Numbered from the stretch's first letter, positions 8,458-18,668 are shown. The stretch is DNA of 64,000 nucleotides from Rhodothermales bacterium (GCA_951812585.1 OX638318.1:1627058-1691057), one strand, 5' to 3'. Made by a program: numbers and translations. The notes: generated by a model not told the origin, from the letters alone.

Positions 8458-9846
8458 CTAGGCGGCGCAGGCTGCTTCCACTTCTTGTACCGTCTTGGGG
8501 ATAGGTTTTCCCAGGATGCGTACGCCGTGGCCGGTCACCAGCACGTCGTCCTCTATGCGAACACCGCCAAGGCCGCGCCAGGCGCGCAGCGCCTGGTAGT
8601 TGATGAACGCTTGGTGCCGTCCCTCGGCTTGCCACTCGTCCATGAGCGCCTCGATGAAGTAGCATCCTGGCTCCACCGTTAACACGTAGCCCGGTGCTAA
8701 TGCCTTGCCTAGGCGCAGGTAGGCCAAGCCAAACTGGCTGCTGCGCTTGGCTGTTTCGTCGTAACCTACCAGGTCTTCGCCCAGGCCTTCCAGATCGTGC
8801 ACATCCAGGCCCATCATATGACCTAGCCCATGCGGGAAGAAAAGCGCATGGGCGCCTTCCGCCACGGCCTCATCCACATCGCCTCGCATGAGCCCTATCT
8901 CCATCAGGCCACTGGTCAGCGTGCGCGCGGCCAAAAGGTGCACCTGCTTGAAGGGCGTGCCGGGCTTTATTGCCTCAATGGAACGGAGCTGCGCCCGCAA
9001 GACGCGCTCGTAGATTGCGCGCTGCTGCGTCGAAAACGTGCCGCTTACTGGGATAGTGCGTGTGATGTCGCTCGCGTAGTGCATAGAGGACGCGGCACCG
9101 CTGTCATGAACCACCAGATCGCCTGCTTCCAGTCTGTTGGCGTACGTGTGGTTGTGCAAAACATTGCCCCGCTTGGAAAAGATGCATGGAAAGGCCAGGC
9201 GTCCGCCGCCTGCTATGGCAATACCCTCCACATAGCCGGCGATTTCGCGCTCGTACTGTCCGGGGCGCGCCCGCTGCATTGCAGCAACGTGCATGTCGTA
9301 GGAAACCGCCAGCGCGCGCTCGATCTCTTGGATTTCACGTGCCTCCTTGACTGATCGCTGCGCGATGATTGCACGCACCAGATCTCGCGATGCGTGCAGG
9401 CTTGCGGAGCCCGGGCGGAGGTGCAGCAGCTCCGCCAATTTGCGTTCTGTATCTTGGCGATATGGCGGCTCAAAATGCACGCGTCGCCCGCTGGCCACGC
9501 ACTGCGCCAGCATGACCGGCAGCTTCGAGTAGGGCTGTGCATGGTCCGCACCGACGCTGTTCGCAAGAGCGGCAGCCGTCGGCTGCGGACCGCTCCAGAT
9601 GATGCTGCTGATCGTAGGGTCGTCCGCAAACAATATGTGGCGGCCTTCGTCCACATCGATCAGCGCAGCCAGATTGGCCGTGCTGTGCCCCCAGTAGTAC
9701 AGGAACGAGCTGTCTTGCCGGAATGGATACCAGTTGTCAGGGTAGTTCATTGGCAACTCGCCGCTGCCCAGAAACAGTATGGTGCCCTTGCCTACGGAAT
9801 GTGCAAGTCGAGTCCTGCGCTCGGAATAGACTGAAGCTTCAAACAT
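8458..9846 (-). CDS. pepP: Xaa-Pro aminopeptidase (aminopeptidase P family)
   Basis: Removes an N-terminal residue preceding proline; di-metal M24 peptidase. 462 residues. The N-terminal AMP_N domain spans about 1-150 (FLGSGELPMNYPDNWYPFRQ, SSFLYYWG). The pita-bread domain keeps all five metal ligands: D248 (VVHDSG), D260 (YASDITR), H339 (FFPHGLGH), E392 (TVEPG) and E432 (VRIEDD). There is no signal peptide, so it is probably cytoplasmic. Start ATG at 9846. It is divergent from the FKBP gene, with about 220 bp between. Confidence 0.9.
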   Translation of the reverse strand: MFEASVYSERRTRLAHSVGKGTILFLGSGELPMNYPDNWYPFRQDSSFLYYWGHSTANLAALIDVDEGRHILFADDPTISSIIWSGPQPTAAALANSVGADHAQPYSKLPVMLAQCVASGRRVHFEPPYRQDTERKLAELLHLRPGSASLHASRDLVRAIIAQRSVKEAREIQEIERALAVSYDMHVAAMQRARPGQYEREIAGYVEGIAIAGGGRLAFPCIFSKRGNVLHNHTYANRLEAGDLVVHDSGAASSMHYASDITRTIPVSGTFSTQQRAIYERVLRAQLRSIEAIKPGTPFKQVHLLAARTLTSGLMEIGLMRGDVDEAVAEGAHALFFPHGLGHMMGLDVHDLEGLGEDLVGYDETAKRSSQFGLAYLRLGKALAPGYVLTVEPGCYFIEALMDEWQAEGRHQAFINYQALRAWRGLGGVRIEDDVLVTGHGVRILGKPIPKTVQEVEAACAA

Positions 9847-10067
9847 GTTCTGACTCTAGGGTTGGCGCCTCATGCTAATGCACCCGTCCTGCAGTCGTTC
9901 CACTACGCTTCAGCCTTTGTGAGCACGCCAGGCGTGTGCAGGCTCGTGTATGCACGGCGGCCATCGTGTGTGGCATAAGCGGCACGATGTGTGCGTTGGA
10001 ACCGGAACCTGGCGGATGCATGCCTGTTGTAGTTCTAAGGTTGTCCGCTGACCGTCGCATTCTGCTC

Positions 10068-10544
10068 ATGACCCGTCAGTGCTTGCGTATCCTTTCGGTA
10101 ATCTTGGCCGCTTTGTTTGTGGGTTCGTGCGACGGGCCGACGACGCCCGAACCTGTCGACCCCGATACGATTCCCAAGCCGCGCGAGGTTGTCGAAGAGG
10201 ACTACGTTGTGCTGCCCAACGGATTGAAGTACTACGACTTCAAGGAGGGCACCGGTGAAGCCGCGAAGGTTGCCGACCAGGTTGCTGTGCATTACCACGG
10301 CTGGCTTCTTACAGACAGCACGCTGTTTGACAGCTCTTTCCTCAGGGAGGAGCCCTTTGAGTTCATCGTGGGTTCCGGCATTGTCATACAGGGTTGGGAT
10401 GAAGGTGTCATAGGTATGAGGGAGAATGGCGAGCGCCAACTCGTGATACCGCCAGAGCTGGCTTACGGAGCAACGGGAAGGGCCAACATCCCGCCTAACT
10501 CTACGCTGATCTTTGAGCTCTGGATGGTTCAGATAAACCTCTGA
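10068..10544 (+). CDS. FKBP-type peptidyl-prolyl isomerase, lipoprotein
   Basis: Cis-trans isomerisation of Xaa-Pro bonds in the envelope. 158 residues. The start at 10068 gives a clean lipoprotein signal (MTRQCLRILSVILAALFVGSC) with Cys after VGS, and then an acidic/Pro-rich linker. The FKBP domain occupies about 50-158: NGLKYYDFKEGTGE, VAVHYHGWL, LFDSSF, FIVGSGIVIQGWDEGVIGM, PPELAYG, IPPNSTLIFELW. These include the usual active-site aromatic and hydrophobic positions. Longer upstream starts would bury the signal peptide and are rejected. Confidence 0.9.
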   Translation: MTRQCLRILSVILAALFVGSCDGPTTPEPVDPDTIPKPREVVEEDYVVLPNGLKYYDFKEGTGEAAKVADQVAVHYHGWLLTDSTLFDSSFLREEPFEFIVGSGIVIQGWDEGVIGMRENGERQLVIPPELAYGATGRANIPPNSTLIFELWMVQINL

Positions 10545-10697
10545 CCCAGAGCGCAGTGTTATTGCAGCGGCTCCGCTCTGGAGCGCTGTAGATTAGCCCT
10601 GCACCTGCGCTAATCGTGCGCTTGGGCCCAAGTGCTGTCCGGCGACCGGCATATCTCGTCATCGCTCCCTGGATTTCTGTCCTTTCTCTTCGCCGTG

Positions 10698-10877
10698 CTA
10701 CGTGCAGGTCTGCTGCGCCCCACTGCAGCGGCTTGCGTCCTGCCAGTGTGGCGATGCACCCGCTGAGTCCGTAACCGCACCGGCCACGGCAAAGCGCTGC
10801 GCATGCGCGGTCGGGATCATGCCCAAGGCTGCGGCCGCTACCAAGACACCACGCCAAACAACACCTTTTCCTGGCAT
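10698..10877 (-). pseudogene. Remnant of outer-membrane barrel gene (signal peptide only)
   Basis: 59-codon frame whose first 40 residues copy the start of the barrel protein encoded at 12281-14992. Both share VVWRGVLVAAA, then IPTAHAQRF and a G-x-V-x-DS-x-G pattern. After DSAG the reading frame is lost and the rest of the barrel is absent. It is the tail end of the segmental duplication described under the repeat entries and follows the broken GLPGLI copy in the same order as the intact pair. Confidence 0.75.
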
Positions 10878-11825
10878 AGCCGCACCACATGTCGTGTTAG
10901 TTCGAACCGCATACGCAGATTCAAGACGCGCCAGGCGCGTTTACCACAGTAACGCAATGCGCAGAGGCGCCACTCCTGGTGCAGGAGTATGGAACTCGAG
11001 GCTGATTGGGATGCAGCTACCAGCGCCGGGGTTGGCTATTGTCCGCGTCGCCTAATGATTTTTATCCTTCCTTCCTCAATGTCGCGCAAGCGCTTGTCCC
11101 ACCTGCGCCGGTCATCGGCCATCTCCGCTTCCTTTATTCGGCGGTACCCTTTGTCCGACATTTTGCGCCCTCTCGTTGGCGGCACGATAGCGCGTGTCAG
11201 TACGTCCATCTCAAGAGACTCCGCAGCGTACACTTCCCCATCCGCCGCGTTGGTTACCATCAAGATGAGCCCGGGCAGCCCGCCATACAGACCCGGGCCA
11301 GCCGGGATCGGGTCTGTATGGCGTAAACCATGCCTCAACAACGGCCGAGTCTACCACCGCCGTCGCCTTCATGACACGAAGGCCCAAGTAGATACGCTCT
11401 TCGCCGTCCAAACGCCACGGGATTGCAGGTTGCTGATCACTGACGAGAGATAGCTCCGTACCTAACACCACCCGTGATTCCGTGTACGTACCATCACCAA
11501 AGCTGACGTAGGTCGTGTCGATATACTCTAGTCCATCACTCTTGCTTCTATCATGTGGTTCAACGTGCGGCTTATCCGTCGGATACATCAGGGAGGCGGT
11601 AGCGCCAAATACCATGCTTCGCGATACCGTAGCATGCGTTGCCGGTGCGGCACGCTCCTGGCCATATGCATCACCTAGGACAGCTCTGTTAGCGTAACGA
11701 TGGTTATACAGCACTGGATACGTATGCGTGTAGCGCACAGTACCCATTTGTGCTGATGCACCGAAGGGGGCCAGCATGAGTGTGATCAGGACAACTTGGC
11801 GCATGGTGCTATGCAGGAAGATGAG
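10770..11825. repeat. Segmental duplication, decayed copy
   Basis: About 1.05 kb matching 14890-15970 in the same orientation. It spans the 5' end of the barrel gene, the spacer and the whole GLPGLI gene. The match is near-perfect over about 11340-11640 against 15480-15780 and weaker at both ends. The two copies flank the intact barrel gene. Boundaries were judged by eye. Confidence 0.8.
11036..11804 (-). pseudogene. GLPGLI family gene copy, frameshifted
   Basis: Paralogue of the gene at 15181-15948. It has the same signal peptide (MRQVVLITLMLAPFGASAQ) and nearly the same body, including DGTYTESRVVLGTELSLVSD. At about 11310-11317 it carries one extra base relative to the intact copy (seven bases where the other has six). 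This throws the frame just before GLYGGLPGLILMV, which continues in another phase to the stop at 11036. The downstream phase is still open and conserved, with substitutions such as EGRIKIIRRRGQ for EGKVRIIPWGRQ. The break therefore looks recent, or is an assembly error. Confidence 0.8.
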
Positions 11826-12280
11826 AAACAAGTGAGTGCACCAGTGCGCACTCCCCTGTGGAGTGCGCACTGGAATCGACGCCATATGCTACCGTGAACG
11901 AGTCTTGCTCGCCCCAGCCCAGCCCGGCCGTCGTAGCAGGCGTCCTTATCGCAAGTGGCAAGCGCATCGCCATGGTCAGTAAAGCAGCCACGTTAGCCGC
12001 TTTTATCAAACGTAACGCCCGGGCCTGAAGTAGCCGACTACGAGCGCGAGGTCCTGCACGTCTCCATCCCAATTCCGAATGCCTGCCCAGCACTGCCCCC
12101 ATAAAGGCAGCGTAGCCGCAACACTATACTGACAGCACCGGGGCGGGCGGAGCGCCTGGCATTTCACGGAAGTATAAATGGTGGTCCGACGATGTGTTTC
12201 GTGGCATTCTGGATGCCGCGTGCCAGGTGCACCTCCACGAGGCCCGCAGCACTGTTCAGGTGCAGAGCGTAGCGGCGGCG
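11826..12280. other. Intergenic region between the barrel gene and the GLPGLI copy
   Basis: About 455 bp. Short frames here have no recognisable product. It contains a short inverted pair gtgcgcactcc / ggagtgcgcac around 11845-11872, which could be a hairpin upstream of the pseudogene. Confidence 0.35.
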
Positions 12281-14992
12281 CTACATCAGCCGGGGTTTGT
12301 AGGTGAACTTCAGCATCACATTGCGGCCCAGTGATACGACGCGAGCCTCTTCAATGTAGGTGGCGGCGTTGGTAATGGTCACGCCCTGATTGTGGTTGAG
12401 CACATCGTTGAACTCGAATTCCAGGTTGCCACGGCCCGCGAAGAACAGGCGCGACAACGACAGGTTCAGTAGGGCTATATCCTGGCCAGCGCCGAAGAGA
12501 TCCCGGTCAAATATGCGGTACAGCAGCGACGACTCGAAGGACCAGTTGTCGGTGGGATGCCAGAAGGCCTCCACATCCACCGTGCTGTTGATATAGCTCT
12601 GATTCAGCTCCTCGTTCAATGAGTAGCGAACCCTGTTGTAGGTGATGCTGCCCCGCGTGGTAATGCCGACCGCGTCGCCGTGATAATAATTGATGTCAAG
12701 GCGCAGCCTGTTGCGCAGCACCTGGCTGTCGTTTTCCTCGCCGTTGATAAACTCCGTGCCTGCCTCCATATCAACAGCATTGCTCAGGTCCCACTCTATG
12801 CCCAGTGGCCGGATGGGCATGCCAAAGCTGATGCGGCCATCCGCAGACCAGACCGCCCCTGCGTTGATCGCCCGCAACGTCTGGCGCAGCCGGGCATCCA
12901 CCGTGCGCTCGCGGATAATGCTGTTGCGCGTATAGACCGTACCAAGGTCCGCATACAGAGAGAGCCCCGAATAGTCCCGAAGCAGCTGGTACCTGACGCT
13001 CAGATCGTGCCGGTATTCGGGCGTCAGTGCAGGATTGCCGATGTAGATGCGTAGCGGGTTGCTGTTATCCGTAAAAGGCTGCAGCTGCCGCAAAGAGGGC
13101 TCGCGCGTGCTGGTCTTGTAACGCATTGTAACACCGCCACTATCGTCGCCCAAGTCGCTCGTCACTATCACGCTCGGCAGCAAATGTGTGAACCGGCTCC
13201 AAATGGCCTGGTCAAGGCCCCTGACCGTGCCTCTGCGACGCGAGTGCTGCGCCGTTATTTTGCTCCAAACCCACCAAGACTTATCATCAGCTTGCAGCGT
13301 GAAGTCCGTGCCGGAGCGCCAATACTCGTAGTGCTGTCCATATTCCTCGCTGAGGGAGGGGTTCAGAACGCTGCGCCCGTCAACGATGTCGAAGTACGCC
13401 TTGTCCTGCCGCCGATCGGTGGCAGCCCGATACAAGTACAAAGACAGCATCCGGCCTGTGCGCAAGGGCTGTAAAACTTCTAGTTGGTGCCCATACCTGA
13501 AGCTGCTGCTCTGTAACTCCTGCTCCTGATGCAGCTCATCACGGGTTTGTATGTCCCCCAGGCTGTAGAGCCGCGTCTCTGTGTTCAGGCTGGTTGCTGC
13601 ATCCGCTTCGCGGGCATCCACCGTGCCTGTGACCACCAGGCTGCGGCCGTTTGGTGATATCCTTTTGCGCCAAGTCAGGCGCGCATCGCCGCTGAGGTTG
13701 TCCGCCTCATTACTGCTGGAGATTGTTGCGGCGTTCAGCAGCATCCCGAGTGGGTCTGTAGTGCTTTCCAGGCCCGTGCGACCCTCCGATGACAATGCCC
13801 GCGACAGCGTGCCCTCAAACCGAAGGTCGTGTCCTTCGCCCAGCTTCAAGTCGGCCTGCAGCACTGCCGAATGCGAGAGGTCACCACTCCGGCGATTACT
13901 GGACCTATCGCTGAAAGCCGACACGGCTGCGCCCAGGAGCTCCTGCCGCAGCATGGCCGCCTCCCGCGTGTTGGTATGATCGGTAAAAAAGTAGCTGGCA
14001 TTGATCGTGGTGTTGTCGCCAACGTCGCGATTGACGTTGAAACCCGCTCCCAGCGACTCAGAAATACCGTCGCCCGGTCGGATTATGCTGCCTGCGCCCC
14101 GAAAGCTGCGCAGCTGATTCATGCTGAACCCGGGCTGATTCACGTTGTCCGCGTTCCCGATCAGTGCTAGCTGCGTAAGCGGCGCAAACCGAAATACGCT
14201 CGCGCGGCCGAAATACCGACCCTGATCCCAACGTACTCCACCAAGCCCGCCCGTGGTCTGACCAAATGCGCCGCGCTTGGCCTCTTCGGTAAGTGCCAAG
14301 TTGACGGTCTTCTCCTCCTGTCCGTCGGGCACACCGGTCAGCTCGGCCCTGTCGGAGGGCTTGTCGTAGACCTGGACCTTGTCCACCGCGTCAGCCGGGA
14401 GGTTGCGGGTGGCTATCGTGTGATCACTGCTGAAAAACTCCTTGCCTTCCACCAGCACATTCTTGACGGCTTCTCCCTGCGCGACTATCGTGCCGAAGCG
14501 GTCTACGTCAATACCCGGCAGGCGACGCAGCAGGTCCTCCACCATGTCTTGCGGTCGCGTAAGAAACGCCAGGGCATTGTACTCGATGGTATCCCCGCGG
14601 ACTACGTACGGCAGGCGGTCAGCGGTCACCACAAACTCTTCCAGCATTTGGGTCTGTGGCAACAGAACAAGGCGGCCCACGTCGACATTCGCGCGTTGCA
14701 CCTCAAAGTCCTGCACCAGTGTCTGGTGTCCAACGTATGACACCTGCAGGATATACCCGCCTGGTGCCAAGCGGTGCAGCGTGAAGCGGCCGTCGCTATC
14801 AGAAGTGCCGAACTGGACCAAGATTGAGTCCGTACCCGCAAGTGCCACGACCGCAGCTTGGGGGAGTGCGATCCCTAAGGAGTCCTCCACAACCCCCGTC
14901 ACGGAAAAGCGCTGTGCATGCGCGGTCGGGATTATGCACAAGACCGCGGCCGCTACCAAGACACCACGCCAAACAACGCTATTTCCAAGCAT
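12281..14992 (-). CDS. Outer-membrane beta-barrel receptor with carboxypeptidase-like regulatory domain
   Basis: 903 residues. A signal peptide ends at AHAQ (about residue 27). A regulatory-like domain follows (about 29-115: SVTGVVEDSLGIALPQAAV, GRFTLHRLAPGGYILQVSYVGHQ). Then comes a plug-like region (EEFVVTADRLPYVVRGDTIEYN, VEDLLRRLPGIDVD) and a large barrel ending in MLKFTYKPRLM. The plug with RGDTIEYN and PGI/VLVEGKEFFS matches the OMP_b-brl_3 kind of TonB-linked protein that commonly sits next to GLPGLI genes. The substrate is unknown. It follows the intact GLPGLI gene by 188 bp on the same strand. Its 5' end is repeated at 10.7-10.9 kb. Confidence 0.85.
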   Translation of the reverse strand: MLGNSVVWRGVLVAAAVLCIIPTAHAQRFSVTGVVEDSLGIALPQAAVVALAGTDSILVQFGTSDSDGRFTLHRLAPGGYILQVSYVGHQTLVQDFEVQRANVDVGRLVLLPQTQMLEEFVVTADRLPYVVRGDTIEYNALAFLTRPQDMVEDLLRRLPGIDVDRFGTIVAQGEAVKNVLVEGKEFFSSDHTIATRNLPADAVDKVQVYDKPSDRAELTGVPDGQEEKTVNLALTEEAKRGAFGQTTGGLGGVRWDQGRYFGRASVFRFAPLTQLALIGNADNVNQPGFSMNQLRSFRGAGSIIRPGDGISESLGAGFNVNRDVGDNTTINASYFFTDHTNTREAAMLRQELLGAAVSAFSDRSSNRRSGDLSHSAVLQADLKLGEGHDLRFEGTLSRALSSEGRTGLESTTDPLGMLLNAATISSSNEADNLSGDARLTWRKRISPNGRSLVVTGTVDAREADAATSLNTETRLYSLGDIQTRDELHQEQELQSSSFRYGHQLEVLQPLRTGRMLSLYLYRAATDRRQDKAYFDIVDGRSVLNPSLSEEYGQHYEYWRSGTDFTLQADDKSWWVWSKITAQHSRRRGTVRGLDQAIWSRFTHLLPSVIVTSDLGDDSGGVTMRYKTSTREPSLRQLQPFTDNSNPLRIYIGNPALTPEYRHDLSVRYQLLRDYSGLSLYADLGTVYTRNSIIRERTVDARLRQTLRAINAGAVWSADGRISFGMPIRPLGIEWDLSNAVDMEAGTEFINGEENDSQVLRNRLRLDINYYHGDAVGITTRGSITYNRVRYSLNEELNQSYINSTVDVEAFWHPTDNWSFESSLLYRIFDRDLFGAGQDIALLNLSLSRLFFAGRGNLEFEFNDVLNHNQGVTITNAATYIEEARVVSLGRNVMLKFTYKPRLM

Positions 14993-15970
14993 AGCCGCAG
15001 TGTTTTCGTAGTGCTGGATGGTGTACGAACTGCGTGTCGCATAAGTTCGAGCCGCGTACGCAGATTCAAGACGCTCCAGGCGCGTTCACCACAGCAACGC
15101 AACGCGCAGAGGCACCACCTCTGGTGCAGGAGTATGGAACTCTAGGCTGATTGGGATGCAGCTACCAGCACAGGGGTTGGCTATTGCCTACCCCACGGAA
15201 TGATTCTCACCTTTCCCTCCTCAATGCGGCGCAGTTGGTTTTCCCAAATGCGTCGGTCTTCTGCCATCTCCGCTTCCTTTATTCGGCGGTACCCTTTGTC
15301 CGACACTTTGCGCCCTCTCGTTGGCGGCACGAGCGCGCGCGCCAGTATATCCATATCAAGGGACTCCGCAGCGTACACTTCCCCATCCGCCGCGTTGGTT
15401 ACCATCAAGATGAGCCCGGGCAGCCCGCCATACAGACCCGGGCCAGCCGGGATCGGGATTTCTGGCGTAAACCATGCCTCAACAACGGCCGAGTCTACCA
15501 CCGCCGTCGCCTTCATGACACGAAGGCCCAAGTAGATACGCTCTTCGCCGTCCAAACGCCACGGGATTGCAGGTTGCTGATCACTGACGAGAGATAGCTC
15601 CGTACCTAACACCACCCGTGATTCCGTGTACGTACCATCACCAAAGTTGACGTAGGTCGTGTCGATATACTCTAGTCCATCACTCTTGCTTCTATCACGT
15701 GGTTCAACGTGCGGCTTATCCGTCGGATACATCAGGGAGGCGGTCGCGTCGAATACCATGCTTCGGGATACCGTAGCATGCGTTGCCGGTGCGACAAACT
15801 CTTTATCCACTGCCTGATTTGTGACTTTTATGTAAGCGAAATGATGGCTATACAGCACTGGATACGTATGCGTGTAGCGCACGGTACCCACTTGCGCTGA
15901 TGCACCGAAGGGTGCCAGCATGAGTGCAGAAAGGATAATTTGACGCATGGTATATGCAGGAAGGTGAGGG
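14890..15970. repeat. Segmental duplication, intact copy
   Basis: Partner of 10770-11825. It includes the start of the barrel gene, the 188-bp spacer and the intact GLPGLI gene. Similarity stops shortly upstream of the GLPGLI start, after a shared tgcaggaag. The copies lie in direct orientation about 4.1 kb apart, so recombination between them would delete the barrel gene. Confidence 0.8.
15181..15948 (-). CDS. GLPGLI family protein
   Basis: 255 residues with signal peptide MRQIILSALMLAPFGASAQ. The body has the family signature GLYGGLPGLILMV (about 185-197) in its usual position after an aromatic/Pro segment (WFTPEIPIPAGP). The C-terminus is basic (RRIEEGKVRIIPWGRQ). The biochemical role of the family is unknown, but its genes typically pair with OMP_b-brl_3 or TonB-type barrels, as here with 12281-14992. 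The longer frame reaching 16164 would place this signal internally, so the ATG at 15948 is chosen. A frameshifted copy is at 11036-11804. Confidence 0.88.
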   Translation of the reverse strand: MRQIILSALMLAPFGASAQVGTVRYTHTYPVLYSHHFAYIKVTNQAVDKEFVAPATHATVSRSMVFDATASLMYPTDKPHVEPRDRSKSDGLEYIDTTYVNFGDGTYTESRVVLGTELSLVSDQQPAIPWRLDGEERIYLGLRVMKATAVVDSAVVEAWFTPEIPIPAGPGLYGGLPGLILMVTNAADGEVYAAESLDMDILARALVPPTRGRKVSDKGYRRIKEAEMAEDRRIWENQLRRIEEGKVRIIPWGRQ

Positions 15971-16739
15971 AAAGGACCAGCGCTCCTGCTACTCCAGTAG
16001 CTCCAGTAGCACACTCCACTGCAAGGTGCAACTGCTGGGCCGGAATATAACAGCTTGGCGTGTAATTCACAAAGTGTATTTTTCCGAGATCCCGCTAGTA
16101 ATTGGATAAACTCGAATCCCGGTATCGTACGCTGCTGCATGCATGTTCTGATTGAAAGTGCCACCCTTGGCGACCGCGCTTCCAGTGGCGACGAGCAGCC
16201 GCCAGGCTGCGCTCACCGAGCGGACGCTGGCAGGCATCTGCAGAGAAGTAAGCACCCGCGTGCAGACCTACGAGCGGAAGGCGGCCGTCCCAGCCCAACT
16301 AACGTTGACGCCATGCCCGGGTCACTGCCATTGTCGGACAACGGGGACGGGGGCGTGCACACTCCAGGCAGTTTCTTTTGCTACAGGACGTTATGACTTG
16401 ATGCCACCGAAGCCAACGGGGGCAAAAGCAGCCAGCACATGGGCGGCTTGGGCTCACGCTTCAAGTGGAGTGCCTGTGCAGGCCATGCGCCTTGCAAGGA
16501 CCCTGCCGGCCCCGCCCAAGCCTTTTGCCTGGCGCGAGCGCGCCGACTTACCGGACTGGCACTGCGTCCGCTTACCTGATTGCCGATGCGCAACCTGGAT
16601 GTGGATGGTGATCCTGTCCTTTTGAGATAAGGAGCAGCCACCCGGCCCGTAAGTCCAACCACCGGTGAAGCACGCGCACTGGCGCAAAAAACCTGCGGTC
16701 AGCGGCGCTATGCGGATAACAGAGGCGGGTGCCTATGGT
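15971..16739. other. Gene-poor region between the GLPGLI gene and glgE
   Basis: About 770 bp with short open frames on both strands but no recognisable domain, signal peptide or repeat. Probably decayed sequence plus the promoter of the GLPGLI-barrel operon at the low-coordinate end. Confidence 0.4.
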
Positions 16740-18668
16740 CTACGGATTGCCAACGCTATAGATGGCTGCCGGCATGATGTGCGGGTTCAGGTGGATGTGC
16801 TGATGGGCGCCGTGCCACATAAAGCTGCCCTCGCCCAGCAAGTCGTCCACCTTGATTGGCATGACTGGGTCCAGCCCAAGAAAGTCAAGGGGCAGAACGG
16901 TATCGCCCGCCTGCTCATGAAAGGGATCAAGTGTTACAAAGCATACGATCCGGCTGTTGCCCCGCGACTTGGCGTACCCCAGAATGTGCTGGTTGTGTAC
17001 CTCGAAAAAGCACACGGATCGCAGCTGCTGCAGGGCCGGATGGGCGCGGCGAATGTGGTTGATCTTTCCAAACAGCGGCTGCAGCGAGGTGTCATCCTCC
17101 CAGTTCCAGGTGCGGACTTCATACTTCTCGTTGTCGGCATATTCCTCGCGTTCCGCATGCTGCTTGTTGTACACATGCTCAAACGGAGGACCGTACACCC
17201 CGTAGGTCGGCGACAGCGTGGCCGCAAGGATAAAGCGCGTGATGTGTGCCGTTCGCCCACCGTTTACGAGGTAGGCATGCAGGATGTCGGGCGTGTTCGG
17301 CCAGAAGTTGGGGCGAAAGAATTCTGCCACGCGCGTGTGCGCCAGTTCCTCCACATAGGAGCGTAGCTCCTCCTTGGTGTTACGCCATGTGAAGTAGGTA
17401 TACGAATTGTTGAAACCCAGCTTGGCCAGCGTGTACATGGTCTTGGGGCGCGTGAAGGCCTCTGCCAGGAAGATCAGCGAGGGGTCCTTCTTCCTCAGTG
17501 CGCCCAGGCACCATTCCCAGAACGCGAAGGGCTTGGTGTGTGGGTTGTCGACGCGGAATATCTTGATGCCGCGGTCAATCCAGAATTCGAACACGCGCTT
17601 GAGTTCCATCCACAGCGCCACGTAATCTGCACAGCCGAAGTCAAGCGGGTACACATCCTCATATTTCTTGGGTGGATTTTCTGCGTAGCGAATCGAGCCG
17701 TCCGCCCGTTGCTTGAACCACGTTGGGTGCGCAGCCACATAGGGGTGATCCGGCGAGCACTGGAATGCTATATCCAGTGCCACCTGTAAGCCCAGCTCCG
17801 TCGCGCGGCGGACAAAGCGATCAAAAGCATCCATGCCGCCCAGCGAAGGGTGCACACTGGTATGCCCGCCTTCGGCGCTGCCAATGGCCCACGGACTGCC
17901 CGGGTCGTCCCCGCTGGCCGTGGGGCTGTTGTTCTTGCCCTTCCTGGCGGTCGTTCCAATCGGATGTACTGGTGGCAGGTAGACGACATCAAAACCCAAG
18001 GCTCCGATCCGCTCCAGGCGTTCTGCTGCATCGTCCAGCGTGCCATGCACATTGGGAGCGCTGGCCGTTGAACGTGGAAAAAACTCATACCAGGCCGCAA
18101 AGCCCGCCCGCGGCGGATCCACATCTACGTGCTGCCAGTCGCTTTCAACCGACCCGATCCGCGCGTCATTGTTTCGCATCAGCGTCGAAAGCTGCGAATG
18201 CAGCGCTTTGCTGACCAGGCCCGATTCCATTGCTTTCGCGAAGTACGTGAGGCGCTTGTTGCGTCGGGCTTTGGCCGCTGCCTCACGTACCAGCGCAGCG
18301 CCGCTCAAAAGCGCCACGCGCACTTCGTTTTCTGACGCGCCGTGCTCCACCCGTCGGCGAAACTCGTCCTGCCATGTGGCAAAGCGGTCCACCCATGCAC
18401 GCACTTTGTACGCGTAGCGACCCAGCACAGTGCACGCGAAAACCCCGGCATACTCATCGTTCCAGCGGAGTTTCAGGCGCGAAACACTTCGCTTGCCGTT
18501 TGGGTGCCGAACAGTAAGCTCCGCCGCAAGCAAGTCGTGGCCATCGGCAATGACGCCGGCCGTAACCTCTACGGACTCTCCTATCAGGCGACGTACGGGC
18601 CAGCGCCCGGCATCTACGGACGGCTCAAGAGACGTGATGAGGACACGCTGGTGGCGCATGTGCTTCAT
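16740..18668 (-). CDS. glgE: Alpha-1,4-glucan:maltose-1-phosphate maltosyltransferase GlgE
   Basis: Extends alpha-1,4-glucans with maltosyl units from maltose-1-phosphate. 642 residues, family length (GH13_3). An N-terminal beta-sandwich and helical insert (about 1-185) precede the catalytic barrel. GlgE-specific motifs are present: FDVVYLPPVHPIG (about 226-238), the nucleophile D374 in FRVDNPHTKPFAFWEW, the acid E403 in FLAEAFTRPK, and LANFWPNTPDIL-like FFRPNFWPNTPDIL. The phosphate-site region NPPKKYEDVYPLDF is also present. glgX and malQ lie 6-9 kb downstream; no treS, pep2 or glgB is in the window. Confidence 0.93.
   Translation of the reverse strand: MKHMRHQRVLITSLEPSVDAGRWPVRRLIGESVEVTAGVIADGHDLLAAELTVRHPNGKRSVSRLKLRWNDEYAGVFACTVLGRYAYKVRAWVDRFATWQDEFRRRVEHGASENEVRVALLSGAALVREAAAKARRNKRLTYFAKAMESGLVSKALHSQLSTLMRNNDARIGSVESDWQHVDVDPPRAGFAAWYEFFPRSTASAPNVHGTLDDAAERLERIGALGFDVVYLPPVHPIGTTARKGKNNSPTASGDDPGSPWAIGSAEGGHTSVHPSLGGMDAFDRFVRRATELGLQVALDIAFQCSPDHPYVAAHPTWFKQRADGSIRYAENPPKKYEDVYPLDFGCADYVALWMELKRVFEFWIDRGIKIFRVDNPHTKPFAFWEWCLGALRKKDPSLIFLAEAFTRPKTMYTLAKLGFNNSYTYFTWRNTKEELRSYVEELAHTRVAEFFRPNFWPNTPDILHAYLVNGGRTAHITRFILAATLSPTYGVYGPPFEHVYNKQHAEREEYADNEKYEVRTWNWEDDTSLQPLFGKINHIRRAHPALQQLRSVCFFEVHNQHILGYAKSRGNSRIVCFVTLDPFHEQAGDTVLPLDFLGLDPVMPIKVDDLLGEGSFMWHGAHQHIHLNPHIMPAAIYSVGNP

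Noticed and set aside
16055-16662. Several 60-150 codon frames between the GLPGLI gene and glgE
   Set aside because: No signal, domain or repeat; both strands open by GC bias only.
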